Assembly (NCBI GenBank): GCA_036381595.1
Contig: DASVCN010000028.1
Coordinates: forward strand, 1-64,000
Source: Trueperaceae bacterium
Lineage (GTDB): Bacteria; Deinococcota; Deinococci; Deinococcales; Trueperaceae
DNA: 64,000 nt
Direction: 5' to 3'
In this document: piece by piece, positions 42,331-51,400 of the stretch
Numbering within the stretch: position 1 is the first letter of the stretch
Layout of the letters: each line of letters starts with the position of its first letter
Notes under the pieces: generated by a model
The model's database searches: none
Told to the model about the DNA's origin: nothing
What the model saw: the letters and a program-made list of their open reading frames with translations, nothing else
Translations under genes and position numbers: made by a program

Positions 42331-42636
42331 CCCATACCCCCGCTGCTCGTTTTTCACCCAGGAGGCGTGGTTCCAACGGTAGCAAGTCGGCCTCCATAGC
42401 CAAGGTACCGAGCACACAGCGCGATCCGCTAGCGCCTGTAGGAAGGGTTCAGGCACTGCCTTCGAACCCTGCGAGGTCACCCGTGGATGCTCCGGACGCA
42501 ACCGAACGCCGGGCGTCGAGCCCCGGCGTTCGGTCCGCTCCTGCACGGAACGAAAGTGCATTCGCCGAGGGTCCAGGTACGGTCGCCGCTGCAACTCGCT
42601 GAAGGCCGGCATAACGTGTGCTGGGGGTAGATTTTA
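42331..42636. other. 306-nt divergent intergenic region
   Basis: No gene seen. It holds promoters for the GT2 (minus) and GMC (plus) genes; TACCGT and TAGATT are weak -10 candidates. A 12-bp perfect hairpin sits at 42502-42533. Confidence 0.5.
42502..42533. other. 12-bp perfect hairpin in a divergent intergenic region
   Basis: CCGAACGCCGGG pairs with CCCGGCGTTCGG around CGTCGAGC. As the genes diverge, it is not an ordinary terminator. The loop shares GTCGAG with the hairpin at 30261-30291. Confidence 0.6.
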
Positions 42637-44259
42637 GTGCTCAATTCAGCCGACGAGGTCCCGAGCGGAGCGACGCTGCGGGACGACGTCTGCATTATAG
42701 GCGGAGGAGTAGCGGGCCTGACGCTGGCAGCGGCGCTTTCAGCTGCCGGCCGGTCGGTAACCCTCCTCGAGTGCGGCGGCAACGACGATGAGGCAGCGAG
42801 ACAGGACCTGAGCGAGGGTGAGAGCGTCGGTCAGCCGTACGATCAGCTCGCCAGCGGTCGCTACCGCCGCCTGGGGGGCTCGAGTCACCTGTGGAACATC
42901 GACCTGGGAGAGGGCGAAGTGGGCCCGCGGCTTCAACCGTTGAGGCCCCTCGACTTCGAAGCCCGGGAGCCGCTGCGCGAATGCGGCTGGCCGTTCGACT
43001 TCCGGGAGATCGAACCGTACTACCGGAAGGCCTACGAGTTCCTCAGACTCGGAACCTTCCCCGACGACGTCGGCCGCTGGGTTGATGAGCACCACCCGCT
43101 GCTGCCGCTGGATCGCGCGGTCGTGGAGACCACCCTGTTCCGCTTCCTGCCCCGAGAACGATTCACCGGTGAGCTCCCGGAAGAGCTCTCGGCCTCACCG
43201 TCGGTCCGGGTCCTCCTCCACGCCACGGTCAAGGAACTCGTCGCTCGACCGGGCAGCGCCGAGGTCGAGGCCGCGCGCGTGATCGTGAGCCGAGGGCACG
43301 AGTTCGAGGTACGTGCCCGCACCTTCGTGCTGGCGGCCGGCACGCTCGAGAACGCCCGGCTCCTGCTGGTGTCCCGCTCCGCTCAGCCGACCGGCCTGGG
43401 GAACCAGCACGACCTCGTCGGCCGCTACTTCATGGAGCACCCTCACTTCTGCGCAGGATGGATGCTCCCCCGCGACCCGGCGCTGCTGGGGCGCCTCGGC
43501 CTCTACCGCCTGCACCGTAACGCCGGGCGGCCGGTGATGGCGAAACTGCGGTTGAGCGAGGGGGCACTGAGGAGTGAGGCGCTGCTCGACTTCTGCGTCG
43601 GCTTGAAGCCGATGTGGCGGGCCGTCCCGACGAGGTCGGTCAAAGCACTGACCTCCCTGAAGGGGAGCGGCAGACCGAACCGGATCAAGGAACTACCGGT
43701 GGCCTTGTGGGAAGCCGCGGCCGACCTGCCGGGCATCGTTCGCTACGCGGGTCAGCGGCTGAAGGAGCGAACCGGTAGGCCACTGCAGCCGAACGTCGTG
43801 AAGCTGAACGCCATGACCGAGCAAGCGCCAGGCCGCGACAGCCGGATGACGCTCTCGGAGAACCGCGACGCTCTCGGGCAACAACGGGTACGCCTCGAGT
43901 GGAGGCTGAGCCGGCAGGACGAAGAGAGCGTCCGCCGTGCGACGGCGATCCTCGATGAGGAGCTGCGCAAGAGCGGCCTGGGCCGCGTCGTGGCGAACGA
44001 GGAACCTTTCGACGGCGTCTCCGGAGGCTGGCACCACATGGGAACCACGCGGATGCACACCGACCCTCGCAAGGGAGTGGTCGACGCCCACGGAAGAGTG
44101 CACGCCAGTCCCAACCTCTACCTTGCCGGCTCCTCGGTCTTCCCCACCGGCGGCTTCGCCAACCCGACGCTCACGATCGTTGCCCTGGCGCTGCGGCTGG
44201 CCGACCATCTGGTGCGGCGGCCGGCAGCGGTGCAACTCGCCCCGGCGGAGACGAAGTGA
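42637..44259 (+). CDS. GMC-family FAD-dependent oxidoreductase
   Basis: 540 residues. FAD dinucleotide motif DDVCIIGGGVAGLTLAAALS, and GMC features at RTFVLAAGTLENARLLL, SGGWHHMGTTRMHTDPRKG and GSSVFPTGGFANPTLTIVAL. The second part of the usual His-Asn pair is difficult to place. It oxidises an alcohol or sugar; substrate unknown. GTG 42637 start. The stop overlaps the sulfotransferase by 4 nt. Confidence 0.85.
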   Translation: MLNSADEVPSGATLRDDVCIIGGGVAGLTLAAALSAAGRSVTLLECGGNDDEAARQDLSEGESVGQPYDQLASGRYRRLGGSSHLWNIDLGEGEVGPRLQPLRPLDFEAREPLRECGWPFDFREIEPYYRKAYEFLRLGTFPDDVGRWVDEHHPLLPLDRAVVETTLFRFLPRERFTGELPEELSASPSVRVLLHATVKELVARPGSAEVEAARVIVSRGHEFEVRARTFVLAAGTLENARLLLVSRSAQPTGLGNQHDLVGRYFMEHPHFCAGWMLPRDPALLGRLGLYRLHRNAGRPVMAKLRLSEGALRSEALLDFCVGLKPMWRAVPTRSVKALTSLKGSGRPNRIKELPVALWEAAADLPGIVRYAGQRLKERTGRPLQPNVVKLNAMTEQAPGRDSRMTLSENRDALGQQRVRLEWRLSRQDEESVRRATAILDEELRKSGLGRVVANEEPFDGVSGGWHHMGTTRMHTDPRKGVVDAHGRVHASPNLYLAGSSVFPTGGFANPTLTIVALALRLADHLVRRPAAVQLAPAETK

Positions 44260-45119
44260 GGGGGCGCCTGAACCGCGTCGCTCGGCGCCTGGACCGACCG
44301 CTCAGGACGATCACCAGTGGGGCGCGGATGCTCCCCTCGGTCCTGCTGATCGGCTCCCAGAAGGCGGGCTCCACCAGCCTCTACCGCTACATCCTGGAGC
44401 ACCCGCGCATGCTCCCGCCGGCACGCAAGGAGATAGGCTTCTTCGACATCTACTTCGCGGAGGGCCTCGACTGGTACCGTTCACGCTTTCCCCTCGAACG
44501 TCCCTGGCCGGCCGCCACCCTCGAGGCGAGCACCGGCTACTTCGACTACCCTCACGCGCCACGGCACATCGCCCAGACGCTGCCCGACGTCCGCCTGATC
44601 CTCCTGGTTCGCGACCCGGTCGAGCGCGCCTTCTCGCACTACCTCCACACCGTGAGGATGGGGCACGAACCACTGGGTTTCGAGGATGCGCTCGCGGCCG
44701 AGGAGACGCGAACCGGCGCCCTACTGGCGCGGATGGAGGAGGATCCGAGCTTCTACGCTCGCGAGATCAACTACTACAGCTACCTGCGCAGAGGACGATA
44801 CGCGGAGCACCTCGAAGGCTGGTACCGCTACTTCCCTCGGGAACGACTGCTGGTGCTGCAGACCGAGGAGCTCGCCGCCAACCCGGAGGGCGTCCTCGAG
44901 AAGGTCTGGGAGTTCCTCGGCGTCCCACCGCATAGGCCCAAGCGCTTCGAGCGGCACAATTCGGCGCCTCAGGGCAAGCGCGCGGGGATGGCTCCGGCTA
45001 CCAGGAAGCGACTCGAGGAGTACTTCGCGCCGCACAACAGGCGCCTGGAGCAGCTGCTGGACCTGCAGCTCGGCTGGGGCCAAGGGGCCTCGGTCCAGCC
45101 GGAGTTCGAGCGCGGTTAG
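44256..45119 (+). CDS. PAPS-dependent sulfotransferase
   Basis: 287 residues, heparan N-sulfotransferase/sulfotransf_1-like. The 5'-phosphosulfate loop is VLLIGSQKAGSTSLYRYI, the 3'-phosphate site is LLVRDPVERAFSHY, and the C-terminal GWYRYFPRERLLVLQTEEL is a family motif. It moves sulfate from PAPS to an acceptor (sugar or lipid). Coupled to the GMC gene by GTGA overlap. With GT2 next door it may modify an envelope glycolipid (inference). Confidence 0.88.
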   Translation: MRGRLNRVARRLDRPLRTITSGARMLPSVLLIGSQKAGSTSLYRYILEHPRMLPPARKEIGFFDIYFAEGLDWYRSRFPLERPWPAATLEASTGYFDYPHAPRHIAQTLPDVRLILLVRDPVERAFSHYLHTVRMGHEPLGFEDALAAEETRTGALLARMEEDPSFYAREINYYSYLRRGRYAEHLEGWYRYFPRERLLVLQTEELAANPEGVLEKVWEFLGVPPHRPKRFERHNSAPQGKRAGMAPATRKRLEEYFAPHNRRLEQLLDLQLGWGQGASVQPEFERG

Positions 45120-45429
45120 TTGGTACGCGGCGATTTGCCGACGCCGTTCCGGTTCGGAGGCGGATGCCGTGTCCGCTTGGGCCCGGGCCGGGTATACCCT
45201 CCCCGACTCCCTACGAAAACGTTTGAATGGGATGAGGGCCCTGCTGGACGCGATCCGCGTTCCTGCCCGCCCTCTCCGATCGGCATCGACATCGAAGAAG
45301 CCCCGATGCATACGGAACAATTCATGCAAACGACTTCGTAGGGTCGCCGGAGGGGTGTGCAGGGGGGCCGGCGCTGCGCAAGGCAGGGCGCTTCTGATGG
45401 TCGCTCCCGTCACTCCCGTCTGTTTGGGT
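45120..45429. other. 310-nt intergenic region
   Basis: Lies between the sulfotransferase stop and the tRNA-Val 3' end. I see no gene of more than a few codons; a TATACC and several GC-rich stretches are present, with no clear promoter or terminator. Confidence 0.5.
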
Positions 45430-45504
45430 TGGTAGGCGCGGGCGGGATTGAACCGCCGACCTCTACAGTGTCAATGTAGCGCTCTCCCACTGAGCTACGC
45501 GCCT
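45430..45504 (-). tRNA. tRNA-Val (anticodon GAC)
   Basis: 75 nt on the minus strand with encoded CCA. Acceptor AGGCGCG pairs with CGCGCCT; D-arm GCTC; anticodon stem CTACA/TGTAG with loop TTGACAC giving GAC; T-arm GGCGG TTCAATC CCGCC. All stems pair. Confidence 0.97.
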
Positions 45505-45590
45505 GCGATCGTCGCTGGCTAGCCTCGGGTCAGACTCCCGTCGAACGAGGAACCGTTCGCGACGCAGGTTCCTGAGGCTGCCAGGAGAGT

Positions 45591-45620
45591 ATTAAAGCTG
45601 CCAGCGCACGATCGTGTCAA
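45591..45620 (-). promoter_or_regulatory. tRNA-Val promoter
   Basis: TTGACA (45615-45620) and TTTAAT (45591-45596) with an 18-bp spacer on the minus strand. Transcript start is expected about 45584, giving an 80-nt leader that contains AGGAACC/GGTTCCT. Confidence 0.7.
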
Positions 45621-45709
45621 GCAGCGGGGGAACGTGGAACGGCTCCTCGGTTAGCCTTGGCCTCGTGCCGCCGGTGCCCACCGGGTCCGCCGGCGATGGG
45701 AGGAGAGCA

Positions 45710-46276
45710 GTGAGCAGCAATCCGGATGGACAGCTCACTTTCTGGACCGTCGGGCACTCGAGCAGGCCGTACGACGAGTTCGAAGAGCTGCTGAGGAGCG
45801 CCGCCATCACTCTCGTTGCCGACGTTCGCCGCTATCCCGGCTCCCGCAAGTTCCCACGGTACGGGGCCGATAACCTGGCGGCGTCGCTGGAGGCGGCAGG
45901 CATCGAGTATCGCCACTTCCCGGAGCTTGGCGGGCGCCGCAAGGCGTCGATCGACTCGCGCCACACCGCCTGGCGCAACGAGTCGTTCCGCGCCTATGCG
46001 GACTATATGGACACGGAAGAGTTCACCCGAGGCATCGGACGCCTGCTCGAGCTGGCCCACGAGGAACGGCTGGCCATCATGTGTTCCGAGGCGGTGTGGT
46101 GGCGCTGCCACCGCGGCTTGATCGCCGACTACCTGAAGGTCCGCGGGCACCGCGTCATCCACCTGCTTTCGCCTACCAGGCGCGACGAACACCCATATAC
46201 CTCGGCAGCCACGGTCGTGGACGGGCACCTCGATTACAGCGGCGATGGGGAGAGGTCCGACTCGCCGCTAGACTGA
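45710..46276 (+). CDS. DUF488-family protein
   Basis: 188 residues. Motifs: FWTVGHSSRPYDEFEELLRS, VADVRRYPGSRKFPRY, RHFPELGGRRKAS and IMCSEAVWWRCHRGLIADYL, the DUF488 signature (CSE...CHR), thought to be a nucleic-acid or nucleotide-related enzyme of unknown reaction. GTG 45710 has GGAGGAGAG upstream; the in-frame ORF upstream to 45614 crosses the tRNA promoter and is not family-like. Confidence 0.85.
   Translation: MSSNPDGQLTFWTVGHSSRPYDEFEELLRSAAITLVADVRRYPGSRKFPRYGADNLAASLEAAGIEYRHFPELGGRRKASIDSRHTAWRNESFRAYADYMDTEEFTRGIGRLLELAHEERLAIMCSEAVWWRCHRGLIADYLKVRGHRVIHLLSPTRRDEHPYTSAATVVDGHLDYSGDGERSDSPLD
46269..46274 (+). promoter_or_regulatory. -10 box of a leaderless membrane-protein gene
   Basis: TAGACT ends 5 nt before ATG 46280 and overlaps the DUF488 stop. 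Confidence 0.45.
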
Positions 46277-46279
46277 GCT

Positions 46280-46756
46280 ATGAGAACCTTGCCGACGGAC
46301 GAGTTCGGAGCGCGCTGGCCGCTCGCGGCACCGTTCGTACTGGTCGCCGCTCTCGCCGTGGTTGCCGCCGGGCTCGTCTCTGCCGCCTCCGCTTTCGCAC
46401 CATCCTATGAAGCTTCCTGGTCGGTCGCTTACCTGACGCTGGTCGTCGGGTTCTCGCAGCTCGTGCTGGGACTCGGCCAGGCGTTCCTCCAGGTGCGGCC
46501 ACCCGACGCGCGGACGGTCCGCATCGAGATCGGCAGTTACAACCTCGGTAACGCCTGCGTGCTGGCGGGTTCCCTGCTCGACCTGCCAGTGTTCACCGTC
46601 GTAGGAGCCGTGCTCCTGGCCGGAACCCTATACATGTTCTACAACGGGACGAGAGGTGCGACGACCAGCGGGTGGCCGATCATCCTCTACCGTTCGGTCA
46701 CCGCGATCCTCGCCCTGTCCATCCCCGTGGGGCTGGTCATCGCCGCGTTCGGTTGA
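46280..46756 (+). CDS. four-helix membrane protein of unknown function
   Basis: 158 residues with four hydrophobic helices (FVLVAALAVVAAGLVSAA, LVVGFSQLVLGLGQAFLQ, VVGAVLLAGTLYMFY, AILALSIPVGLVIAA). Not recognised as a known family. It has no Shine-Dalgarno but a -10 just upstream (TAGACT). It sits before the tRNA-Cys gene, convergent. Confidence 0.65.
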   Translation: MRTLPTDEFGARWPLAAPFVLVAALAVVAAGLVSAASAFAPSYEASWSVAYLTLVVGFSQLVLGLGQAFLQVRPPDARTVRIEIGSYNLGNACVLAGSLLDLPVFTVVGAVLLAGTLYMFYNGTRGATTSGWPIILYRSVTAILALSIPVGLVIAAFG

Positions 46757-46763
46757 AAGAGAT

Positions 46764-46838
<75 letters not shown>

Positions 46839-46848
46839 AGAGCGTCCA

Positions 46849-46878
46849 AACTTACCACGCACGGACGAAGGGTGTCAA
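46849..46878 (-). promoter_or_regulatory. tRNA-Cys promoter
   Basis: TTGACA (46873-46878), 18-bp spacer, TAAGTT (46849-46854); same architecture as the tRNA-Val promoter. Transcript start is expected just before the tRNA. Confidence 0.7.
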
Positions 46879-46934
46879 CGCGGGATGAGCCGAATGTGCC
46901 GTGCTGAACGACTCTTCGGTGCAGTCGTCGCCCC

Positions 46935-48359
46935 TCATGCTCGGGCGAGGGCCGCCAGTGCGAAGCGCGCCGCCCTGCTGCCGCAGAGGCCGTGGACTCC
47001 CCCGCCTGGCGGGGTCGCGGAGGAGCAGATGAAGATGCGCGGATCGCTGGTGGCGTAGGGAGTAAGGCTGAGCGTCGGCCGCGTGAACATCTGCCCGAGG
47101 TCCTGCACCCCGCCGTTGATGTCCCCGCCCACGTAGTTCGGGTCGTACCTCTCGAGTTCGGCAGCGGTCCTGACCGAGCGGGCGAGGATCGACTCCCTGA
47201 AACCTGGCGCGAACCGTTCGATCTGTCGCTCGATGATGCCGGAGACGTCGCGGCCCGATCCGTGGGGAACGTGGCAGTAGGCCCAGGCGGCGTGACGGCC
47301 CGGAGGCGCTCGGGACGGGTCGAAGAGGGACGGCTGCGTCACGATCACGAAGGGGCGCTCCGGGTGCTCGCCCCGCCAGACGGTCCTCTCGGCCTCGGCG
47401 ATCTCCTCTGCCGATCCGCCGAGGTGAACGGTACCGGCTCGGCGGCAGTCGCGGGCGAGCCAAGGTATCGGTTCCTGCAAGGCGAAGTCGACCTTGCAGA
47501 CCCCGGGCCCGTAGCGGTACCGCCCAAGCTGCTTCCGGTAGGGGCCAGAGAACCTGCCGCCGGATACGCGCAGGAGCGGCCCAGGAGTCAGGTCGAGGAG
47601 GATGACTCGGCTGGAGGGCAACTCTTCGAGGTCCGCGATCCATCTGCCGGTTTCCAACCGGCCGCCGTGAGAGCGGAGGCACGAGACCAGGGCGTCGGCG
47701 AGAGCTGAGGCGCCGGTTGCCACGAAGGGCCAGCCGGAAGCGTGGCCCAGCATCGCCAGTACCAGGGCGACGGCCGAGCTGCCGGGACGCTCCAGCGGCA
47801 GCATCGAGTGGGCGGCGAGGCCCGCGAAGAGCGCCCTGGCCCTCCGGCCCCCGAAGTAGCCGCGGGCGAACGAGGTGGCCGGCAGCAGGGCGGGCAGGCC
47901 GAAACGCGCTGCGATGAGGGGTCGCCGGGGGATCCGAAGAGGACCCAGCAGATCCCCGAGGATCGCTTCCTGACCCTCCACCAGTGGAGCCATCAGGCGC
48001 GACCAACGTCCGCCGTCCTCGGCCAGGCCGGCGGCCGTCGCGGCGATCGAACGGCGAAGTACGACCGCCTCCTCATCTCCCAGAGGATGGGCGAGCGGTA
48101 TCTCGGGCTGCACGAAGCTCAGGCCGTAGCGAGCCAGGGGCAGCGTGGCGAAGAAGGGGGACGCGGCGGCGAGCGGCACGACCGAAGCACACTCGTCATG
48201 AACGAAACCTGGCAGGGTGAGTTCGCTCGAGCGCATCCCTCCACCAGGGATAGAGTGCCCCTCGACCACCGCGACACTTCGCCCGTCCCTGGCCAGTGTG
48301 ATGGCGGCGGCCAGGCCGTTCGGGCCCGAGCCCACTATCGCGGCGTCGTATTCAGGCAC
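46935..48359 (-). CDS. phytoene desaturase-like FAD oxidoreductase (PYROXD2 type)
   Basis: 474 residues. N-terminal FAD motif YDAAIVGSGPNGLAAAITLA, then GGGMRSSELTLPGFVHDECA, a middle KVDFALQEPIPW and the C-terminal RIFICSSATPPGGGVHGLCG dinucleotide motif. The family oxidises or desaturates a hydrophobic substrate; carotenoid or another lipid is possible. No carotenoid-pathway neighbour here. GTG 48359, divergent from dnaE. Confidence 0.85.
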   Translation of the reverse strand: MPEYDAAIVGSGPNGLAAAITLARDGRSVAVVEGHSIPGGGMRSSELTLPGFVHDECASVVPLAAASPFFATLPLARYGLSFVQPEIPLAHPLGDEEAVVLRRSIAATAAGLAEDGGRWSRLMAPLVEGQEAILGDLLGPLRIPRRPLIAARFGLPALLPATSFARGYFGGRRARALFAGLAAHSMLPLERPGSSAVALVLAMLGHASGWPFVATGASALADALVSCLRSHGGRLETGRWIADLEELPSSRVILLDLTPGPLLRVSGGRFSGPYRKQLGRYRYGPGVCKVDFALQEPIPWLARDCRRAGTVHLGGSAEEIAEAERTVWRGEHPERPFVIVTQPSLFDPSRAPPGRHAAWAYCHVPHGSGRDVSGIIERQIERFAPGFRESILARSVRTAAELERYDPNYVGGDINGGVQDLGQMFTRPTLSLTPYATSDPRIFICSSATPPGGGVHGLCGSRAARFALAALARA

Positions 48360-48450
48360 GACTAACCCCAGCTGACAAGCAGATGAAAACGGCAGGTGTG
48401 GCGTTGCTCACCCGGCAATGCAGCACATCCGCGTGCCGCCGGCCGGACGG

Positions 48451-48456
48451 TACCAT
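48451..48456 (+). promoter_or_regulatory. -10 box of the leaderless dnaE gene
   Basis: TACCAT ends 6 nt before ATG 48463, so it supports that start over in-frame ATG 48418. Confidence 0.45.
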
Positions 48457-48462
48457 TGGGTC

Positions 48463-51400
48463 ATGCCCTCGGAGCAGCGACGCTTTGCCCACCTCCACCA
48501 ACACACCGCCTACAGCTTGCTGGACGGCGCCGCCAGGATAAAGGACCTGATCGCCTGGGCGAAGGAGGTGAGCCCCGACGATCCGGCCGTCGCCATGACC
48601 GACCATGGCAACATGCACGGCGCCGTCGAGTTCTACAAGGCTGCGACCGGCGCGGGGGTGAAGCCGATCATCGGCTTCGAGGCGTACGTCACTCCGGGGT
48701 CGCGGTTCGACAAGCGTCGCCCCTCCTCGCAGCTCGACGGCGGCTACTTCCACCTGACCCTGCTGGCCAAGAACTTCGATGGGTACAGGAACCTCTGCAA
48801 GCTCAACTCCAGGGCGTGGCTCGAGGGCTTCTACATGAAGCCGCGCGTCGATCACGAGCTCCTGCGCGAGTACAGCGAAGGCGTGATCGCGCTCTCCGGC
48901 TGCCTGGGCGCGCAGATCCCCCGCTCGATCCTCGATCTTGGCGAGGAGGCGGGCGAAGAGGCGCTGCGGCAATACCTGGACATCTACGGCGAGGACTTCT
49001 TCATCGAACTCCAGGACCACGGCCTCGAGGAGCAACGGCGGCTCAACCCGGTGCTCAAGTCTTTCGCGGACCGCTACGGCCTGGGCATGGTGGCGACCAA
49101 CGACGGGCACTACGTGCGGCGTGAAGATGCCAGGGCCCACGAGGCGCTGCTGGCCATCCAGACGAAGACCACCCTTTCTGACCCCAACCGCTTCCGCTTC
49201 CCCTGCGACGAGTTCTACGTCAAGACGCCGGAGGAGATGGCGAAGGTCATCCCCGAGAGCGACTACCCTGGCGCCATCGCCAACACGCTCAGGGTCGCCG
49301 AGATGTGCGACGTGACCCTGCCGATCGGGGACAGGCGGGTCTACCAGATGCCCGAGCTGCCGCTACCCGAAGGTCGCACACTGGCCGAGCAGCTGCGGGT
49401 GCAGGCCTACCAGGGGCTGATGATCCGTTACGAGGAGATCGACGAGCGGTTCTTCCGCGCCTACCTGGATGCCGCTCAGGAGCTTCCTTCGAGCGCTGCC
49501 CTCGATGCGACCCGGAGCGTATCGCCGAACGCTCCCCTCGAGACGGTCCTGCTGGAACTGGCCAGGCTCGGCGAACAGGGCCGGCGGGCCAAGCGGGAGG
49601 GCGAAACCTACGACAGCTTCGAGTACCCGCACCTGGCGAAGCTGAAGGAGAGGAAGCAGGACGAACGCGCCCTCACCATCCTCGAACGAGCCGAGTTCGA
49701 GCTTGGCGTGATCATCGCCATGGGCTTCCCCGACTACTTCCTGATCGTCGCCGATTTCATCAACTGGGCGAAGGACAACGGCATCGCCGTGGGGCCCGGG
49801 CGCGGCTCCGGAGCTGGCTCGATAGTCGCCTACGCCTTGCGGATAACCGACATCGACCCGCTCGAGTTCGACCTGCTCTTCGAACGCTTCCTCAACCCCT
49901 ACCGGATCAGCATGCCTGACTTCGACATCGACTTCTCCGACGTCAGGCGCGGCGAGGTCATCGACTACGTGCGTCGGAAGTACGGCGACGACAGGGTCGC
50001 TCACATCGCGACCTTCGGGACGATGGCATCACGAGCGGCGATAAAGGATGCCGCCCGCGTGCTGGAAGCGCCCTTCGCCGACGCCGACAAGGTGAGCAAG
50101 CTGGTGCCGGTGGTATTCGGCCGCTCGGTCCCCATAGAGAAGGCGCTCGAAGACGTGCCCGAGATGCGGGAGCTCTACGAGGCGGGCGCCAAGGAGTACG
50201 TGGATGTGGCCCGCAGCCTGGAGGGGCTCACCCGGCACGCCTCGGTCCACGCGGCCGGCGTGATCATCTCCCGCGACCCGGTCCAGGAGCTGGCTCCGGT
50301 CTTCCGCAGCGGCGACGGACCGGTCGTCTGCCAGTACGACATGGGCTCGGTCGAGGATCTCGGCTTCCTCAAGATGGACTTCCTGGGGCTCAGGACCCTC
50401 TCCTTCATCGAGGCCGCGGTGAAGATCGTGCGCGAGTCGCGTGGCATCGAACTCGATCCCGACAACTTCCCCGTCGACGACGAGAAGACGTTCCAGTTGC
50501 TCTCGAAGGGTGACGCCGCGGGCGTGTTCCAGTTCGAGAGTCCGGGGATGATCGACACCCTCAAGAAACTCCGGCCCCGCAGGGTGCAGGATCTCATCGC
50601 CGTCTCTGCCCTCTACCGGCCGGGGCCGATGGAGAACATCCCCAGCTACATACGGCGTCACCACGGAACCGAAGAGGTGCGCTACGACGAGTTCCCCGAG
50701 TCGAAGGAGTTGTTGGCGCCGATCCTCGAGGAGACCTACGGCATCCCCGTCTACCAGGAGCAGATCATGCAGATCGCTCAGGCGGTTGCCGGCTACAGCC
50801 TCGGCGAGGCCGACCTGCTGCGCCGCGCCATGGGCAAGAAGAAGGTCTCCGAGATGGAGAAGCAGCGCAAGCTGTTCGAAGAGGGCGCTGCGCAGAAGGG
50901 GATAAGCAAGAGGGAAGCGAACAGCATATTCGATCTGCTCGAAAAGTTCGCGAACTATGGCTTCAACAAGTGCGTGATCGGCAGTACCAAGATCCCGCTA
51001 TCGACGGGTGAAGTGGTGACGGCCAAGGAACTGTTCGAGCGTGGCAGCTCGGGTAGTCAGGCAGTAAGTTTGCGGGCTGACTTCTCTCTGACCCGAAGTG
51101 CGGTCGTCGATGTAGTTGACAACGGCACGAAACCGGTGTTCCGGTTGCTTACGTCTCTCGGCAAGGAGATCACCGCTACCGGTAATCACCCCTTCCTGAC
51201 ACCCGGGGGTTGGAAGAATCTGGAAGATCTCGAAGTTGGAGATCGGATCGCATCACCCGGCCGACTTCCCATCGAAGGCGCCAACAGTTGGCCAGAGCAT
51301 GAACTCGTAATGCTCGGCTGGGTGCTGTCAGAGGGGAACACGAGCCATCCCAGCGGGGTATATCTCTACAGTCGAGACAAAATTCTCGTGGACGACATGC

